Of a stretch of 10,000 nt of DNA, positions 1 to 9,250 are shown piece after piece. This stretch comes from Penaeus vannamei (taxonomy: Eukaryota; Arthropoda; Malacostraca; Decapoda; Penaeidae): assembly GCF_042767895.1 (NCBI RefSeq), contig NC_091551.1, positions 51,507,936-51,517,935 on the forward strand. Reading direction: 5' to 3'. The notes below the pieces were generated by a model. That model did not search any database. It saw only the letters and a list, made by a program, of their open reading frames with translations, and was not told the origin of the DNA. The position numbers were made by a program, and so were the translations under genes. Numbering within the stretch: position 1 is the first letter of the stretch; every line of letters starts with the position of its first letter.

Positions 1-28
1 CAGGGGGTTTATTGGGATCTTATATCTA

Positions 29-185
29 CCTTCAGTAATAAACCTACAATTCAGGATCTCTTTCATTCACGTCCACTATGGTCACCCTTTTTCGTTCATA
101 TCTGGTGCCAAACGGTGGTCCTACGTTCATAACTGAAGCCAGCGGTGCTCCCTACCTTCACAATAAACCTAATGACAGTAAGAGT
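29..185. repeat. Degenerate ~31-bp tandem repeat (minisatellite)
   Basis: Five segments beginning with a CNTTCA word start at 29, 60, 93, 124 and 155, giving spacings of 31, 33, 31 and 31 bp. The units at 93 and 124 are the best preserved pair, about three quarters identical by eye with two small gaps; both contain CGTTCATA, GCCA and CGGTG in order. The units at 29 and 155 share CCTTCA followed by AATAAACCTA. No coding potential is visible. It may be an old minisatellite or the tail of an unrecognised dispersed repeat. Bases 1-28 could be part of a further unit, but I cannot align them well. Confidence 0.55.
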
Positions 186-245
186 GAAAATGATAATAGA
201 GAGAAAGGAGCGGGGAGAGGGTAGGAGAGAGTGAGTGAGAGAGGA
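186..245. repeat. GA-rich low-complexity patch
   Basis: The plus strand here is almost all purine, made of AGAGAG, GGGGAGAGGG and GTGAGTGAGAG words. It is an imperfect (GA)n microsatellite with G-run interruptions. Nothing else is visible in it. Confidence 0.7.
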
Positions 246-298
246 AATATCCGTTTTCATCAATCCTTTCATTCTACTTCCTTATGCTTTCATCCCTA

Positions 299-320
299 TT
301 TTTTTTTTTTTTTTTTTTTT
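299..320. repeat. Homopolymer T22
   Basis: An uninterrupted run of 22 T. On the minus strand it reads as A22, so it could be the tail of a retroposed copy inserted in minus orientation. I see no recognisable element body or target-site duplication beside it. The exact length is unreliable in most sequencing technologies. Confidence 0.85.
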
Positions 321-1290
321 AATGAATCAGACATCAGCTATCTTTATCTCACAACACTCTTCCAATCTCTCTCCTTATCTCTCTCTAAAAATACACTGGC
401 CTTCCACCGTGACCAATGCCAGTGTGCAGGTAGACCAACAAACGCAATGTGCGAAGTTATATTCGAAGTTATAGTGGAATGTTTCTGCGAAGTGCTCTGT
501 GCACACCTGTGCGGACATGTTTGCAGTGAGTATACGCGTGTGTGTGCGAGTTCGTTTGAGACACTCTGAGGATTGAAGGGAGAGTGAATGTAAATAAAAG
601 GAATTGGGGAGCTTTTACTGCCACTCAAAGGTATCTTAAGAACGGATGTGGTATTTAGAGAGAGAAGTGTATGCTTCAGAGAAACGTTTTAGTGTGTGGG
701 AGTGAAGGAGGCAGAGGTAATGCTCTCGTAGGGTCTGGATGCGGGATATGTACTGTGCAGTCACGAGCGAGAAATTCTGTAAAACGTGTTTCATATCCGG
801 TCTCGGAATAAGGTGTTCCATTGGGTTTGGCGAGAATGGTTTCAAGACATCAGTGAAAATAAATAAATATTGCATCTCAATATTTGATTAAAGTTTGTCT
901 TCTTTTCCCTCTCTTGTTATTCTTTCTTTCTATTACCTGACCGCAAACAAAATTATTTTAGGGTCTCTGCGTAGGTCGATAATCATAGCTCTGCTAATTA
1001 TTTCACCTAGCACAAATGGCCACAGGATTAGCATAAAACAAGACTGGAGTAATTATGTGTGCAGTCTTCCTCCCACAACACTAAGAGAAACAGAAAAGCA
1101 GATAGAGCCCGCGGGAGTCATATTTTAGGCAAGTAATCCACGCGAATCCGGATGATGAATCCTGTTACACGAACGCCATCTCCGGGGCAGCAAGACCGAG
1201 ATAACACTAATAAAAGTGTCTGTAATATTAGCATGTGACTTATACAGTTATTACTGGAAGTTCTAGAATGATATTGGGAAAATTATTATC
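321..1290. other. Mostly unique sequence, no gene supported
   Basis: This stretch has ordinary composition with a few local features: a perfect 8-bp hairpin (393-425), a short direct repeat of CGAAGTTATA around 460-475, GT-rich words around 530-550, and a CpG-containing patch at about 1105-1205. Open frames of 60-115 codons occur on both strands. One plus-strand frame ending near 569 has a Cys-rich tail, and one minus-strand frame spans 636-875. None shows a recognisable domain, a start context or codon structure that would separate it from chance. Several AATAAA words are present (about 594 and 860), but there is no gene to attach them to. Confidence 0.5.
393..425. other. Perfect 8-bp inverted repeat with 17-nt loop
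   Basis: ACACTGGC at 393-400 is the exact reverse complement of GCCAGTGT at 418-425. The loop is 17 nt. No U-tract follows, and a bacterial-type terminator is not expected in this genome. It may be a chance hairpin or a small element of RNA or DNA structure. Confidence 0.4.
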
Positions 1291-1776
1291 ATTTTGCTAG
1301 CATTATTAGTAGTACTACTATTATCATTATCATTATCATCATCATTATTATTAATATTTTCATTGTTATCATTATCATCACTATTTTTTATTATCTTTAT
1401 AATTACTGTTGTTGTTACCATCTCCAGGACAGGAAGACAAATGATAGCGATAAAAATTTTAGAATTAGCAAATAACTCAAGGCATAATTACAAGAAGTTC
1501 AAAAAGTAATATCACTGGTTATTAGCAGTTGTACATAACCAATTGCATCAGTGGTACGCAAGTAATGTTGTGATTGTTGTTTTAAATCTTTATTATTATT
1601 TTGTTATTAGTATTAGTATTACTGTTGTTGTTATTACCATTATCATTATCAACCTTATGATTATTATCATTATTATTGTAGCTGTTGTTGTTATCTTTAA
1701 TAGTAATAGCTTCATTGTCATTCGCATCATTTTCATCAATAGTAATACCATCATCATCATAAGTATTGTTATGATC

Positions 1777-1779
<3 letters not shown>

Positions 1780-1822
<43 letters not shown>
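1780..1822. repeat. Pure (TA)n tract, 43 bp
   Basis: An uninterrupted alternating TA run lies inside the larger trinucleotide field. It is self-complementary and so can extrude as a cruciform. It interrupts the triplet periodicity and was therefore probably nucleated separately. Confidence 0.9.
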
Positions 1823-1825
<3 letters not shown>

Positions 1826-1979
1826 CATTATTATTGTTATTGCTATCATCAATCTTAATATAAGCATTTTTTTCTTGTCATCATTGTTTTTATAATCAAT
1901 AGCAGAGGCAGTAGTAGTGTATTTATAATCATTATTATCAGCATCATCATTATCATAACCATTATTACCATTATTATTA

Positions 1980-1981
<2 letters not shown>

Positions 1982-2062
<81 letters not shown>
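1982..2062. repeat. Pure (ATT)27 core
   Basis: Eighty-one bases of perfect ATT repeat, i.e. 27 units, are flanked on the left by ATT units broken by single C changes and on the right by GGTACT. This is the least decayed part of the field and the part most likely to vary in length. The minus strand encodes the poly-Asn run seen in the long open frame there. Confidence 0.9.
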
Positions 2063-2391
2063 GGTACTATTATTATTATCATCATCATCATCATTGTCAC
2101 TGTTGTTATTATTGTTGTTGATATTATTGATATTGTTATCATTGATATTATTATTATTATTACTATCATTATTATTATTATCATTATCATAACTATCATT
2201 ACCACTATTATGATTGTTATTATCATTATTATCATAATTGTCCTCATCATTATTGTAATTATTATCATGATTTTTGTTATTGTTATTATTGTGGTTGTCG
2301 TTGTTATAACTACCGCTGTTGTTACCATTATTATTGTTCGTATGATTTCTAACGTTGCTGCTTCGACTACCATTATCATCACCTTTAGTGT

Positions 2392-2550
2392 TATTGTTGT
2401 AGTTGTTGTTTTGTTGATCTCGTTTTGTTGATGTTGTTTTGTTGTGTTGTTGTTTTGTTGTTGTTGCTGTTGTTTTGTTGTTGTTGCTGCTTTTTGTTGT
2501 TGTTTTGTTGTTGTTTTGTTGATGTTGATGTTTAGTTATTGTTTTGTTGT
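2392..2550. repeat. GTT / GTTTT-rich subregion
   Basis: Here the dominant unit changes from ATT to GTT, mixed with GTTTT pentamers and occasional GCT or GAT triplets. On the minus strand this is AAC/AAAAC. It looks like a separate expansion at the right end of the trinucleotide field. Confidence 0.75.
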
Positions 2551-2880
2551 TATTATCATTACCACTGTTACTTCTGCTATTATCATCTTTACTATTACCA
2601 TTTTCATTAACAGTTTTATTGTAGTTATTTTCTTGGTTATTTTTCACCCATTTTTGTTGATAAAATTGTTGATATCATTATTTTCCTTACCACTATTATT
2701 AGTAGTAGTATAACCACTTTTATTATGATTTTCATCATTATCATGATTATTGTCGTTATTATTATTATTATTAATGATTTATATTACGACTATTCTCCTA
2801 CTACTTTTATCATTACTTCATCATAATATTATCACTAGAACTATCATTAACAAATCATTATTACTATCATCATTATATTA

Positions 2881-4124
2881 ACTGGATGTTCTTCTGTGTT
2901 CAAGGTGACTGTTGTGACGACTCTGAAGATAATGAACAAACGACTGGCCAAGTTAACGTCGTTTCTAGTCAGCCAACGAATGGTGTTACATGATACGTTT
3001 TCTTCTTGCCTTGAGATTCCCGTTTTCTTTACATCATTTTTTTTTTTCTTTTCTGATTGAAGTCATCAGTAACATTGTTTAAATAATTATTGTTGTTCAT
3101 TTCAGCTTAGTTGTAACTGGAGTTTACTGAAATTTTGTCATAAATAAATAATTAAAATTGAATTATTCAGGTTTCTTTTACAGTTGTATGATAGAAAGAT
3201 ACGTGAATTCAAATATACACACTATATTATTACAGATAAATATTAACTTCACTTTTTAAGACTACATATTAGGCAACGTTAAAAGCTTTAATTGGATATC
3301 TATATTCTTTAAAAGATGCTTCGTAATCAGGTTTAGCCTAAAGTCTATTTGGGCATTTTCAAAAGATCTGTAAACAAGTGCACACAAACGTACACAAAAC
3401 GTTTATGCAAAATACACACATTTTCCATAATGTATTGAAATCATTTCCTTTCATGTTTTCCGCTTCTCTCGTCGAAAAAAAGTTTTTTCTTGAATTTCAC
3501 TGATTAACGCTTTTTTTATAAATATATACATATAGGGATTATCTACGATTAATATTATTATTACATGATGTCAAATGGACATACACAATACGCAGGATAT
3601 CACACAGAAAATTTTTCTTTCTTTTTTTTTCTCTAGATCTGGTATTACGAAAAACATTGCTATTATAAATGTTTGTATTGCAAGAACCGCCATAAACAAA
3701 TCCAGTAACATATAGACTTTTAAGGAAAAAAATATGTTTCCACGACCATTTCACAGTGTTCTAAACATTAAGAAAAACGGTTCCGAATAACATTGATTGT
3801 TTGATATGAAAACACCATTATATTACACAGTATTATAAGGTTTTATACTCGCAATATCGTCTCCACAGTTTTGTAGTTTAGGTAAAAGTCTACAATTTCA
3901 GGAGTATGAGTAGGAAAAGATTTGACCATCAATTTTCCCAAAAATAGCATTAGTGTTATATTACAACTTATTTAAGAACTGTTCTGTAAACAAAACCATT
4001 AAGTTGAACCTCAAGTTGTTTCTTTCTTTTTGTGAACTCGGTTTGCTGGTATTAATGAATACCTATGGAGCACACTTTTTCTCGAAATACATGATTTTTT
4101 TCTCTTTTGTTGTAACACCTATAC

Positions 4125-4128
<4 letters not shown>
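2881..4128. other. Unique AT-rich sequence, no gene supported
   Basis: Non-repetitive, strongly AT-rich DNA. Small structures seen are a 7-bp stem (AATAATT 3147-3153 with AATTATT 3161-3167), a perfect A/T hairpin around 3474-3489, a short tandem ACACAAACGT / ACACAAAACGT at 3382-3402, and a 6-bp stem TTGTAG/CTACAA at 3871-3895. Frames of up to about 70 codons occur, including one on the minus strand at 3539-3754, with no recognisable motif. Composition would suit an intron or intergenic DNA. Confidence 0.5.

Positions 4129-4200
<72 letters not shown>
4129..4200. repeat. Pure (TA)n tract, 72 bp
   Basis: Uninterrupted alternating TA, entered from ACAAAT and left into CAACTACACC. It can form a cruciform and is likely to vary in length between alleles and to be mis-sized in assemblies. 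Confidence 0.92.
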
Positions 4201-4202
<2 letters not shown>

Positions 4203-4480
4203 ACTACACCAATTTAGGGGGGTATAAGTAAAAATCCGAGGAAAAAACGTTTTACTTTTATCCTTTCTCTTTTTTTGCAGTCAACTAATGCGAAAAAATG
4301 AATATGAAAGTTGAAGCTCTATTTCAATTTCATACAAATTCTGTTTTCCCCAAATGTAATTCTTTGCGAATGTTGCAAAAGAGCCCACTCTAGTGCAAAT
4401 GAACCAGAGAACTCTTATTGCAGGAATATTCCAATTTATTTCACATACCGTATCTTTGATTATACCCACCAGCGATTCTA
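4201..4480. other. Unique sequence with an acceptor-like pyrimidine tract
   Basis: Mostly unique AT-rich DNA. At about 4255-4280 there is a long pyrimidine run ending in TTTTGCAG, which matches a metazoan 3' splice-site consensus well. The three frames after it meet stops within about a dozen codons, so a coding exon is not supported; a non-coding exon or chance remain possible. Confidence 0.35.
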
Positions 4481-4734
4481 GTGTGTTTGTGTGTGCGTGT
4501 GTGTGTGTGGGTGAGAGAGAGAGGGGGGGAGGAGAGGGAGAGAGAGAGAGAGAGAGAGAGAGAAAGTGAGTGTGTATGTGTGTGTGTGAGAGAGAGAGAG
4601 AGAAAGTGAGTGTGTATGTGTGTGTGCGTGAGAGAGAGAGAAAGTGAGTGTGTATGTTTGTGTGTGAGAGAGAGAGAGTGAGTGTGTATGCGTGTGAGAG
4701 AGAGATAGAGAGAGAGAAAGTGTGTGTGTGTGTA

Positions 4735-4768
<34 letters not shown>

Positions 4769-4870
4769 GGTGTATGTGTGTGTGAGAGAGAGAGAGAGAG
4801 AGTTAGTGTGTTCATGTGTGTGTGTGTGTGAATGTGAGAGTGAGTGAATGAGTGTGTGTGTGTGTGTGTT
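4481..4870. repeat. Higher-order repeat of alternating (GA)n and (GT)n blocks
   Basis: The plus strand alternates GAGAGA blocks with GTGTGT blocks, joined by a recurring linker AAAGTGAGTGTGTATG. The landmark AGTGAG or AGTGTG recurs near 4565, 4605, 4643, 4677 and 4719, with looser copies near 4768 and 4803, so the composite unit is about 34-48 bp. Left of 4560 the same dinucleotides are present without the linker, together with a G7 run near 4525. The minus-strand open frame (Leu-Ser / Thr-His repeats) is a product of the repeat. Each composite unit seems to have been copied as a whole, with the dinucleotide blocks then varying in length. Confidence 0.85.
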
Positions 4871-5254
4871 TTGACTAGAAATATTTATCCATCACCGAAC
4901 AACGAGTGTTTTAATTTCTGTAGTAAATATTTGTTAACGGAACTTAACGGAATAGAAAATGAGAGGGCCTTTTGCAGCTTGAAGTGATGAGAGAAAGAAA
5001 AGAAGAGAAATTTTAATTTATATATTTATCAAACGTTACAATAAAAAAAAAACAATAATACCAACAAAAAGAAGAAATACGAAGACGAAAAACAACAAAA
5101 ACATTACAAATCCAGTAAATAAACGGCGATCGAATTATTAATTTCGAAAAACAAACATCCTTAATCCAGAATCAAAGAGAACCGAAGTAATGGTATAAAT
5201 CTGCCTTAATCTCACCCAGGTGTTCAGTGTTATAGATTAAATTAAATGAGTCGG
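4871..5254. other. Unique sequence with A-rich middle, no gene supported
   Basis: Contains a direct repeat TTAACGGAA at about 4934-4950 and an A-rich, CAA/GAA-containing stretch from about 5040 to 5110, beginning with A10 after AAT. There are no open frames of note and no recognisable element ends. Confidence 0.45.
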
Positions 5255-5450
5255 AAATGTGTTTGCTTACTTGTGCTTGTGTGTTTGTGTAAATATGCTT
5301 TGATAGATTTATAGATATTGCTTTATATGTATATACATGGATAGATATTCATATGCATATATATATGTATGTATACAGACACATGCATACATAAAGGTAA
5401 TTAGATACTCACAAAATTATATATGTATACATATATTCATTCGTTTATTT
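5255..5450. repeat. Decayed TG / TATG / TA-rich repeats
   Basis: Short runs of TGTGTTTGTG, TATGTATATACATG, GCATATATATATG and CATACATA are interleaved with ordinary sequence. It looks like an old (TA)n/(TG)n compound, related in type to the much larger and fresher one at 7265-8157. Confidence 0.6.
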
Positions 5451-5614
5451 ATATTTCTATGTTGGCTTTTCTACGCCTTTACATTTAAGCCTCATTTTTA
5501 ATCTTCTTTAGATCTTTTTTTTAGAAAATTAGTTAAAAATGCACTTCATTCCTATATTTTCCTGAAGCTTAAAGGATGACCGAAAAGATTCCTGAATTTT
5601 GTAGATATATTCAT

Positions 5615-5711
5615 GAGTGTATATGTATGTGTGTATGTGAGTGTGTGTATGTGAATGTGTGTGTGTATGTGTGTTTGTGTGTGTGTGTGTGAGTGTGTGT
5701 GTGTGTGTTTA
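5615..5711. repeat. Imperfect (GT)n tract
   Basis: About 97 bp of GTGT with regular TATG, GAGT and TTGT interruptions. The right half is purer than the left. Confidence 0.85.
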
Positions 5712-5807
5712 GAAAAGTGTTATTATGACCCTTCTACAATAATACCCCATGGTAAACAGCTAAGTAAATAATGTGAATAAATACCGCAAAAAAAACTAAT
5801 AGATAAG

Positions 5808-5850
5808 TAAAAAAGTAAAAAAAAAAGAAAAAAGAAAAAAAAAAAAAAAA
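5808..5850. repeat. A-rich tract
   Basis: Nearly pure A with three single G interruptions, ending in A16, and with AATAAATA about 30 bp upstream (5776). This could be the 3' tail of an old plus-strand retroposed copy, but no element body or target-site duplication can be identified. A simple A-rich expansion explains it equally well. Confidence 0.75.
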
Positions 5851-5945
5851 GGAAGACTAGACACTCGCCGAAATCTCTACGACGCATTCATAACACGCAC
5901 GGCAGCAGCGCCCCTAGCGACGAGCGTGTGCACTAACGGGTTACA
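5851..5945. other. Short GC-rich, CpG-containing island
   Basis: Directly after the A tract, base composition changes sharply to GC-rich with many CpG steps (ACTCGCCG, CTACGACGC, CACGCACGG, CGACGAGCG). It contains GCGCCCCTAGCGA at 5908-5920, which on the minus strand resembles the core of a CTCF site but is one G short. There is no open frame of useful length. It may be a fragment of an exon, a regulatory element or the edge of a dispersed repeat. Confidence 0.4.
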
Positions 5946-6599
5946 TGATTCCCTGGCATAAGTTTATGCTTATGGAAATCCGATTATGAATGCATGTTTA
6001 TTTTTTGTATTTGTTTATTTAACCATCCACTCACTTTATTCATTATTTATCAATTTACCTCATCAGTTATTCATTTTTATCTATTTATAAGATCTCACTG
6101 GTATATTACTAATTTCTAATAAATTTTGTGAAAATAATTTCATGTATCCTATAGTCAGCTTCACGACCAAATTGTCGATATTTTTTCAGACAAAGTTTAA
6201 TGATATATGTCAAAGTATCAATTTTAACTTTCTGAACTAAATGTTGAGATTATCATCCACATTTTTAGATTGTCATGTGTATAACTCCGATTCCTGTCTA
6301 GATACTTGTTCCATCTGTTACATACAGACTTATGTGTATATGATTCTCTCCTGTATTTCCTTCATAGTTCACGTAGACCAGGAATGCTTCGGTAATGTTC
6401 TAATACATCTAAGAGTTAGTGCTAAAATTTGCAAGAGTTAAGTGTTAAATGTTCTATGAGTTAGTGCTAACATTTGCAAAATTATTTTCCGGGCTTGCCA
6501 AAATAAGACCTGACCTCCTTCTAACTATTTACATGGACGTATATATGTATGAAAAAATAAATGCACATATACAGAAAGCTAGCCTCGTTGATGGGTATA

Positions 6600-6602
<3 letters not shown>
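5946..6602. other. Unique AT-rich sequence, no gene supported
   Basis: Includes a TTTATT/TTCATT-rich portion (about 5995-6100), a small hairpin CATAAG/CTTATG at 5957-5974 and a local duplication (6394-6480). Two plus-strand frames (6241-6441 and 6449-6742) are open; the second runs into the TA tract. Neither shows a recognisable protein feature. Confidence 0.45.
6394..6480. repeat. Local tandem duplication, ~45-54 bp unit
   Basis: GAGTTAGTGCTAA followed by ATTTGCAA occurs at 6413-6435 and again at 6458-6480, differing mainly at one base, with a period of 45 bp. The preceding word AATGTTCTA is also repeated (6394-6402 and 6448-6456) at a spacing of 54, so a 9-bp insertion or deletion separates the copies. 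Both copies are well preserved, implying a fairly recent slippage or duplication in otherwise unique DNA. Confidence 0.7.

Positions 6603-6667
<65 letters not shown>
6603..6667. repeat. Pure (TA)n tract, 65 bp
   Basis: Uninterrupted alternating AT between ATAATC and ATTTCC. Open frames crossing it on both strands encode Ile-Tyr repeats and are spurious. Confidence 0.92.
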
Positions 6668-6671
<4 letters not shown>

Positions 6672-7264
6672 CCTATGACAATCCTCCAATACATGATAGA
6701 ATGGAGGGACTGCTTTACTGTAAGCTTCGTACAACAGGATAATAACAATAATTCAAAGTAATCTTTAAAGAAAAAAAGAGAAAAATATATGTTCCAATTA
6801 CGAAAAGTTAATCCTTTGTAAATACTTCACTGAGTACACTCTATTTCCCATTGACTTTGTTCATCAGAGAGCAGTTAAGATTAAAGTATTCAAAACACCT
6901 CAAGCAGTCATTGTCATCAGCACATGACACCTTTATACTCAACGTCAACACAACAAACAGAACACGGGACTGACTGTTTGTTTCTGAGTTGCAAGGATAC
7001 ATATATTCGTTGTCAGATGTGGAGCCATAAAACTTTTTTCCTTCTTCTTTTCTTTTTCTTTTTTGTTTTTGTTTTTGTCTTTGTATATTGATAATGACAT
7101 AAAAAGACTTTTGTGAGGTATATGTTAGTGGCATATTACTTTTGAGTGACGTTTGAGTGGGTGGCAGTGAGTGATGGGGAACTGCAGCTCAGCAGGTCCT
7201 ATGGAGTATGTTTGTTTGTATCTGTCTATGGCTCTCTTTCACTATGTATACGTGTATATGTGTA
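6668..7264. other. Mostly unique sequence, no gene firmly supported
   Basis: AT-rich unique DNA with a T/C-rich tract at about 7027-7085 (TTTTTCTTTTTTG-like words), followed by a G/T-richer stretch leading into the large compound repeat. The only object of interest is a small minus-strand open frame, described separately. Confidence 0.45.
6841..7002 (-). other. Weak candidate small ORF with signal-peptide-like start (53 aa)
   Basis: A minus-strand frame open from 7134 to the stop at 6841-6843. Its first 44 codons include a Lys/Arg/Gln-rich run derived from the T/C-rich tract and look non-biological. From the internal Met at 7002-7000 it reads 53 residues: a polar start, a hydrophobic stretch VLFVVLTLSIKV at residues 14-25, then SCA and a 26-residue tail with Cys at residues 33, 36 and 44. 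That order (hydrophobic core, small residues, short Cys-containing tail) resembles a secreted peptide or the first exon of a precursor. I recognise no family. A 53-codon frame is easily produced by chance in this much DNA, so this is a candidate and not a gene call. Confidence 0.12.
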
Positions 7265-8157
<893 letters not shown>

Positions 8158-8335
8158 ATAAAAGAAAGTTCACCAGCCACTTCGCACGTGAGAAATTCCC
8201 CTGAATTGGCAACACCGCCAGAGTATCGACGTCACTTGTCTGTCTCTTTGAAAGATTAAATAACGTCGGCCATTTTCTGTCTGGATTCTTTGCCTTTCTC
8301 ATTTCGTCGTTACGTCATCTCTGTAACTTTCTTTG
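8158..8335. promoter_or_regulatory. Possible regulatory segment: cluster of CpG-type transcription factor words
   Basis: A non-repetitive, CpG-containing island between two repeat fields. In 134 bp it carries an E-box CACGTG (8185-8190), a CRE-like GACGTCAC (8228-8235), a YY1-like GGCCATTTT (8268-8276) and a second CRE-like TTACGTCAT (8310-8318). Such words are typical of animal CpG-type promoters, where YY1 and CREB/ATF sites sit near transcription starts. No downstream exon is visible on either strand within the window. A minus-strand frame of balanced composition (8302 to about 8155) covers the same bases, so a coding remnant is an alternative reading. The function is inferred from words alone. 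Confidence 0.25.
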
Positions 8336-8394
8336 ATTTTAGTTTTCTTTTTCTTTAATGAATATAAGATTTGGTATTGTTTTGACTGTGTTAG

Positions 8395-8684
8395 AAGCTT
8401 TGTTGTTGTTGTTGTTGACTTTGATTTTGAATTTGGAAGATGTGTTGTTGTTGTTATTGCTATTATTAGCATCCTCGGTAGCATTGTTATTTTTTATCAT
8501 TATCGTTACTGTTACTATTATTGTTGTTCTTATTTTATTTCCATTGCTATAATCGTTATCATTCTTATTGTTCTTATGATCATTATTATTGTTGTTATCG
8601 TTACCATCATGATCATTATTACTATTATAATTGTTATTATTACTATTGCTATTATCATAATTAGTACTACTATATCTATTTCTA
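8395..8684. repeat. Decayed trinucleotide field, (GTT/ATT/ATC)n
   Basis: The same type and strand orientation as the field at 1290-2880: it starts GTT-rich near 8400-8460 and becomes ATT/ATC-rich. Substitutions are frequent and no long pure core remains. Hydrophobic Val/Ile/Leu open frames on the plus strand arise from the triplets. Confidence 0.8.
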
Positions 8685-8836
<152 letters not shown>

Positions 8837-9149
8837 GCCATTCTACGCACCCATATTCTACATCACTTAATTACATTTACCATTTAACATTATCAACATT
8901 ATCTTCATATCTAATATCTCATTACTACATGTTACTTTTCTATTAGCCTTCAATCTTTTCATCTCTAGCAATATTTTTTTTCAAAATAGATGAATAGAGT
9001 GATACAAAAAAAAAAGTATCAGAAAATGGGATGGCAGCAAAACAAGAGTTTTATAGAAAACGTAATCTTTCAAGCCGTAACTATGAAAGACATTCTTCTC
9101 CATTAAAAATGTATAAATCAGTACAAATATGTATGTGCGTGTGTGTATG

Positions 9150-9152
<3 letters not shown>
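8837..9152. other. Unique AT-rich sequence, nothing recognised
   Basis: The left part (to about 8960) is poor in G and rich in ATT/ATC/TAC words, probably a decayed edge of the neighbouring repeats. The right part is ordinary sequence with an A10 run near 9005 and a TGTGCGTGTGTG remnant just before the TA tract. Confidence 0.45.

Positions 9153-9218
<66 letters not shown>
9153..9218. repeat. Pure (TA)n tract, 66 bp, with GATA-type edge
   Basis: Uninterrupted alternating AT. It is followed at 9219-9250 by GATAGACAGATAGATATAGACATAGACAG, shown here only as the GATA/GACA type, which is a small tetranucleotide remnant. The minus-strand Tyr-Ile frame is spurious. Confidence 0.9.
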
Positions 9219-9220
<2 letters not shown>

Positions 9221-9250
9221 ATAGACAGATAGATATAGACATAGACAGGA

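Larger units (their letters stand above)
1290..2880. repeat. Long decayed trinucleotide field, (ATT/ATC/GTT)n
   Basis: For about 1.6 kb the plus strand is built of TTN-type triplets: ATT, ATC, GTT and ACT. T greatly exceeds A, and C and G are scattered as point changes. The composition suggests an expanded (ATT)n microsatellite that has accumulated substitutions, with young pure segments embedded in it. The minus strand reads AAT/GAT/AAC and gives a long open frame rich in Asn, Asp and Ser; another frame gives poly-Ile/Met. These frames reflect the repeat unit and are not evidence for a protein. Between about 1390 and 1570 the repeat is diluted by more ordinary sequence. Confidence 0.85.

Noticed and set aside
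107..122. TGGTGCCAAACGG as an LTR primer-binding site
   Set aside because: The resemblance to tRNA 3'-end complements is short, there is no LTR end or polypurine tract partner, and the bases are explained by the 31-bp repeat.
1261..1268. TTCTAGAA, a perfect heat-shock-element core
   Set aside because: A single 8-mer is not strong evidence. The third GAA (1257-1259) is at the wrong spacing and there is no gene next to it.
1769..2647. 292-codon Asn-rich minus-strand frame
   Set aside because: It is the complement of the ATT/GTT triplet field and its C-terminal part is the TA tract. There is no non-repetitive domain. Poly-Asn proteins exist in some protists, but the surrounding sequence is not like theirs and other frames here are equally open.
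4255..4280. Strong-looking 3' splice site (pyrimidine run then GCAG)
   Set aside because: All three frames after it hit stops within about a dozen codons and no matching donor or neighbouring exon is visible. T/C-rich runs ending in AG are frequent in this window.
5808..5850. Poly-A tract as the tail of a retrotransposon
   Set aside because: No reverse transcriptase remnant, SINE body or target-site duplication could be found on either side. The G interruptions also fit a simple A-rich repeat.
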